A stretch of 6,481 nt of DNA, from contig DWWI01000164.1 in NCBI GenBank assembly GCA_019119745.1, positions 1 through 6,481 of the forward strand. Reading direction: 5' to 3'. Both the position numbers and the translations under genes were made by a program. The stretch comes from Candidatus Mediterraneibacter gallistercoris (GTDB taxonomy: Bacteria > Bacillota_A > Clostridia > Lachnospirales > Lachnospiraceae). A model generated the notes under the pieces. The model did not search any database and had not been told where the DNA came from. It was given only the letters and a program-made list of their open reading frames with translations. Within the stretch, counting starts at the first letter, position 1. The number at the start of each line of letters is the position of its first letter. Positions 5,361 through 6,481 of this stretch are shown here, piece after piece.

Positions 5361-5373
5361 TACTGTTTTACAA
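5354..5373. promoter_or_regulatory. Palindromic operator-like site covering the MATE -35 box
   Basis: TTGTAAA (5354-5360) and TTTACAA (5367-5373) form a perfect 7-bp inverted repeat with a 6-base spacer. The left arm contains the promoter's -35 hexamer, so a bound dimer would block RNA polymerase. Drug exporters are often controlled this way by MarR or TetR family repressors. No regulator gene is in the window and I do not recognise the motif. Confidence 0.5.
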
Positions 5374-5415
5374 ATTTTAACCAACAATTTTCATTTCCGG
5401 AAAACCATGTTTTCT

Positions 5416-6481
5416 TTACCTGAGAAACAGCAGTTTTTCCTCGTCAAATGCCAGATAATCCGGCATTCCTTTTTCCTCCAGTTCCTGCATGCGCTCTCTC
5501 TGCACGAACCAGCACACCGTCACTTTTGTTTTTATGTAATAATTCTTTTCAAAGGGCAGTTCTGCGCTGCTCTCCGGTTCGAACGGCAGCATATCGCATG
5601 GGCTGCCGTCGTCCTTGTCAGCTCCGTTCTTCCCGGTACGTTCAGGGTTCCAGACCGGGATAAAATCGTGCGCCCGGTAACCGATATACTCCGTGTACTC
5701 CGGTATCTCCCGCCGGGTAGTGAGTGTAACGCCCCAGTCTTCTGCTTCTGCCGTATGGGCGTCGATCCGGCGGGCTTTCGAAAAGTTCTTGCACCCGGTC
5801 AGACGCGCCGCTTCCCTGCTCACGGGATTACGGAAGATTTCTTTTGTCTCTCCTGCCACTTCGATCTTCCCCTGATCGATAACGAGCAGCTCCTCGCTGA
5901 ATCGGTAAACCTCGTCCCTGTTATGAGATACCATGATCACCGTTCCCCTATAATCCTCAAGCATCTCTGCGAGCTCTCTCTGAAGCTGGTCTTTCAAATA
6001 CATATCAAGAGCGGAGAAGGGCTCGTCCAGAAGGATCATCTCCGGCTCATAGGCCATGATACGGGCCAGCGCCGCTCTCTGCTGCTGTCCGCCGGAGAGC
6101 TGGCCGGGCAGTCTCTTTTCCAGCCCCTGAAGGCGGAACTTCTCCACCATCTCACGGACACGCGCTTCTTTCTCCTGTCTGCTGTCCTTTAATCCAGCAG
6201 CTATATTTTTCTCCACTGTCATTGTCGGAAACAGGGCGTAATTCTGGAACAGATATCCTACATTTCTCAGCTGCGGCTTCAGGTTGATCTTCTTTTCCTT
6301 GTCGAAAAATGTCCTGCCTTCCACCTCGATATGTCCTTCATCGGGCAGTTCGATTCCCGCGATGCTTTTCAGTGTCATGCTCTTCCCGCATCCGGAAGCG
6401 CCGAGAATGCCGATCCGGCGGGCATTACTGTGGAAATTGATATCAAGAAGGAAATTATCCAGTTTTCTTCTGATCTCTACT
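5416..6481 (-). CDS. modC: Molybdate ABC transporter ATP-binding protein (ModC-like), 5' end beyond the window
   Basis: The frame is open to the right edge, so the gene is partial; an ATG at 6378 falls just inside the nucleotide-binding fold and is not the start. The visible 354 or so residues show all ABC ATPase motifs in order: Walker A GASGCGKS (6405-6379), Q-loop LFQNYALFP, signature LSGGQQQR, Walker B MILLDEPFSALD and the switch histidine VSHNRDE. After the ATPase domain a region of about 150 residues begins GCKNFSKARRID, with EDWGVTL and YIGYRAHDF. I associate this pattern with the C-terminal accessory domain of clostridial ModC proteins. The protein would energise molybdate (or related oxyanion) uptake with ModB and ModA, which should lie to the right. 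Sulfate or other oxyanion specificity is an alternative. No clear terminator follows its stop at 5416. Confidence 0.85.
   Translation of the reverse strand, partial: VEIRRKLDNFLLDINFHSNARRIGILGASGCGKSMTLKSIAGIELPDEGHIEVEGRTFFDKEKKINLKPQLRNVGYLFQNYALFPTMTVEKNIAAGLKDSRQEKEARVREMVEKFRLQGLEKRLPGQLSGGQQQRAALARIMAYEPEMILLDEPFSALDMYLKDQLQRELAEMLEDYRGTVIMVSHNRDEVYRFSEELLVIDQGKIEVAGETKEIFRNPVSREAARLTGCKNFSKARRIDAHTAEAEDWGVTLTTRREIPEYTEYIGYRAHDFIPVWNPERTGKNGADKDDGSPCDMLPFEPESSAELPFEKNYYIKTKVTVCWFVQRERMQELEEKGMPDYLAFDEEKLLFLR

Noticed and set aside
5385..5415. GAAAAC/GTTTTC inverted repeat after the ModC-like stop codon as a terminator
   Set aside because: It is a 6-bp AT-rich stem with a 3-base loop and no following T run on the minus strand.
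5407..6192. Plus-strand open frame of 261 codons opposite the ModC-like gene
   Set aside because: The opposite strand encodes an unmistakable ABC ATPase with all motifs; this is its complement.
1..6481. CRISPR array, tRNA or rRNA genes
   Set aside because: No regularly spaced repeats, cloverleaf or ribosomal RNA sequence was seen on either strand; in particular the insertion site is not a tRNA.

Overview
This window looks like a low-to-mid GC Gram-positive genome, most likely a gut Clostridium of the Lachnospiraceae type. The evidence is AGGAGG-like ribosome binding sites at good spacing, sigma-A style promoters, short intergenic regions, and protein families typical of that group (ImmA/IrrE peptidase, large serine recombinase, MATE exporter, ModC-type ATPase). 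The species cannot be named from this sequence.

Positions 1 to about 2842 are the right-hand end of an integrated mobile element (prophage or integrative conjugative element; the window does not show which). All its visible protein genes read rightward: the C-terminal part of an XRE-family repressor (cut by the left window edge), an ImmA/IrrE-family metallopeptidase, a 117-residue membrane protein with about four membrane segments, and a 456-residue large serine recombinase that reads out to the junction. Repressor plus ImmA is the immunity pair known from ICEBs1 and many Firmicutes prophages, in which the peptidase inactivates the repressor to induce the element. The 159-base gap between the membrane protein and the recombinase is dense with signals: a terminator-like hairpin on the plus strand, and on the minus strand a consensus promoter, a UUCG-capped hairpin and an intrinsic terminator that together outline an unannotated RNA of about 65 nt.

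Positions 2843-3283 hold the C-terminal part of a periplasmic-type substrate-binding protein (NMT1/THI5-like, SsuA/TauA type) with no signal peptide or N-terminal lobe. It starts in frame directly after the recombinase stop codon. The simplest reading is that the element integrated into this transporter gene and split it, which places the right attachment junction near 2843-2860.

Beyond the junction is host chromosome. A promoter at the end of the broken gene can drive a 103-residue protein of unknown function behind a strong 5' stem-loop. A MATE-family exporter (minus strand) converges on it, with terminator hairpins between and inside the gene ends; a weak promoter-like stretch here could make a short RNA. 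The MATE gene has a near-consensus promoter whose -35 box lies inside a 20-bp palindrome (probable operator) and a long leader hairpin. The right edge is the 3' part of a ModC-like molybdate ABC transporter ATPase, also on the minus strand and cut by the window end.
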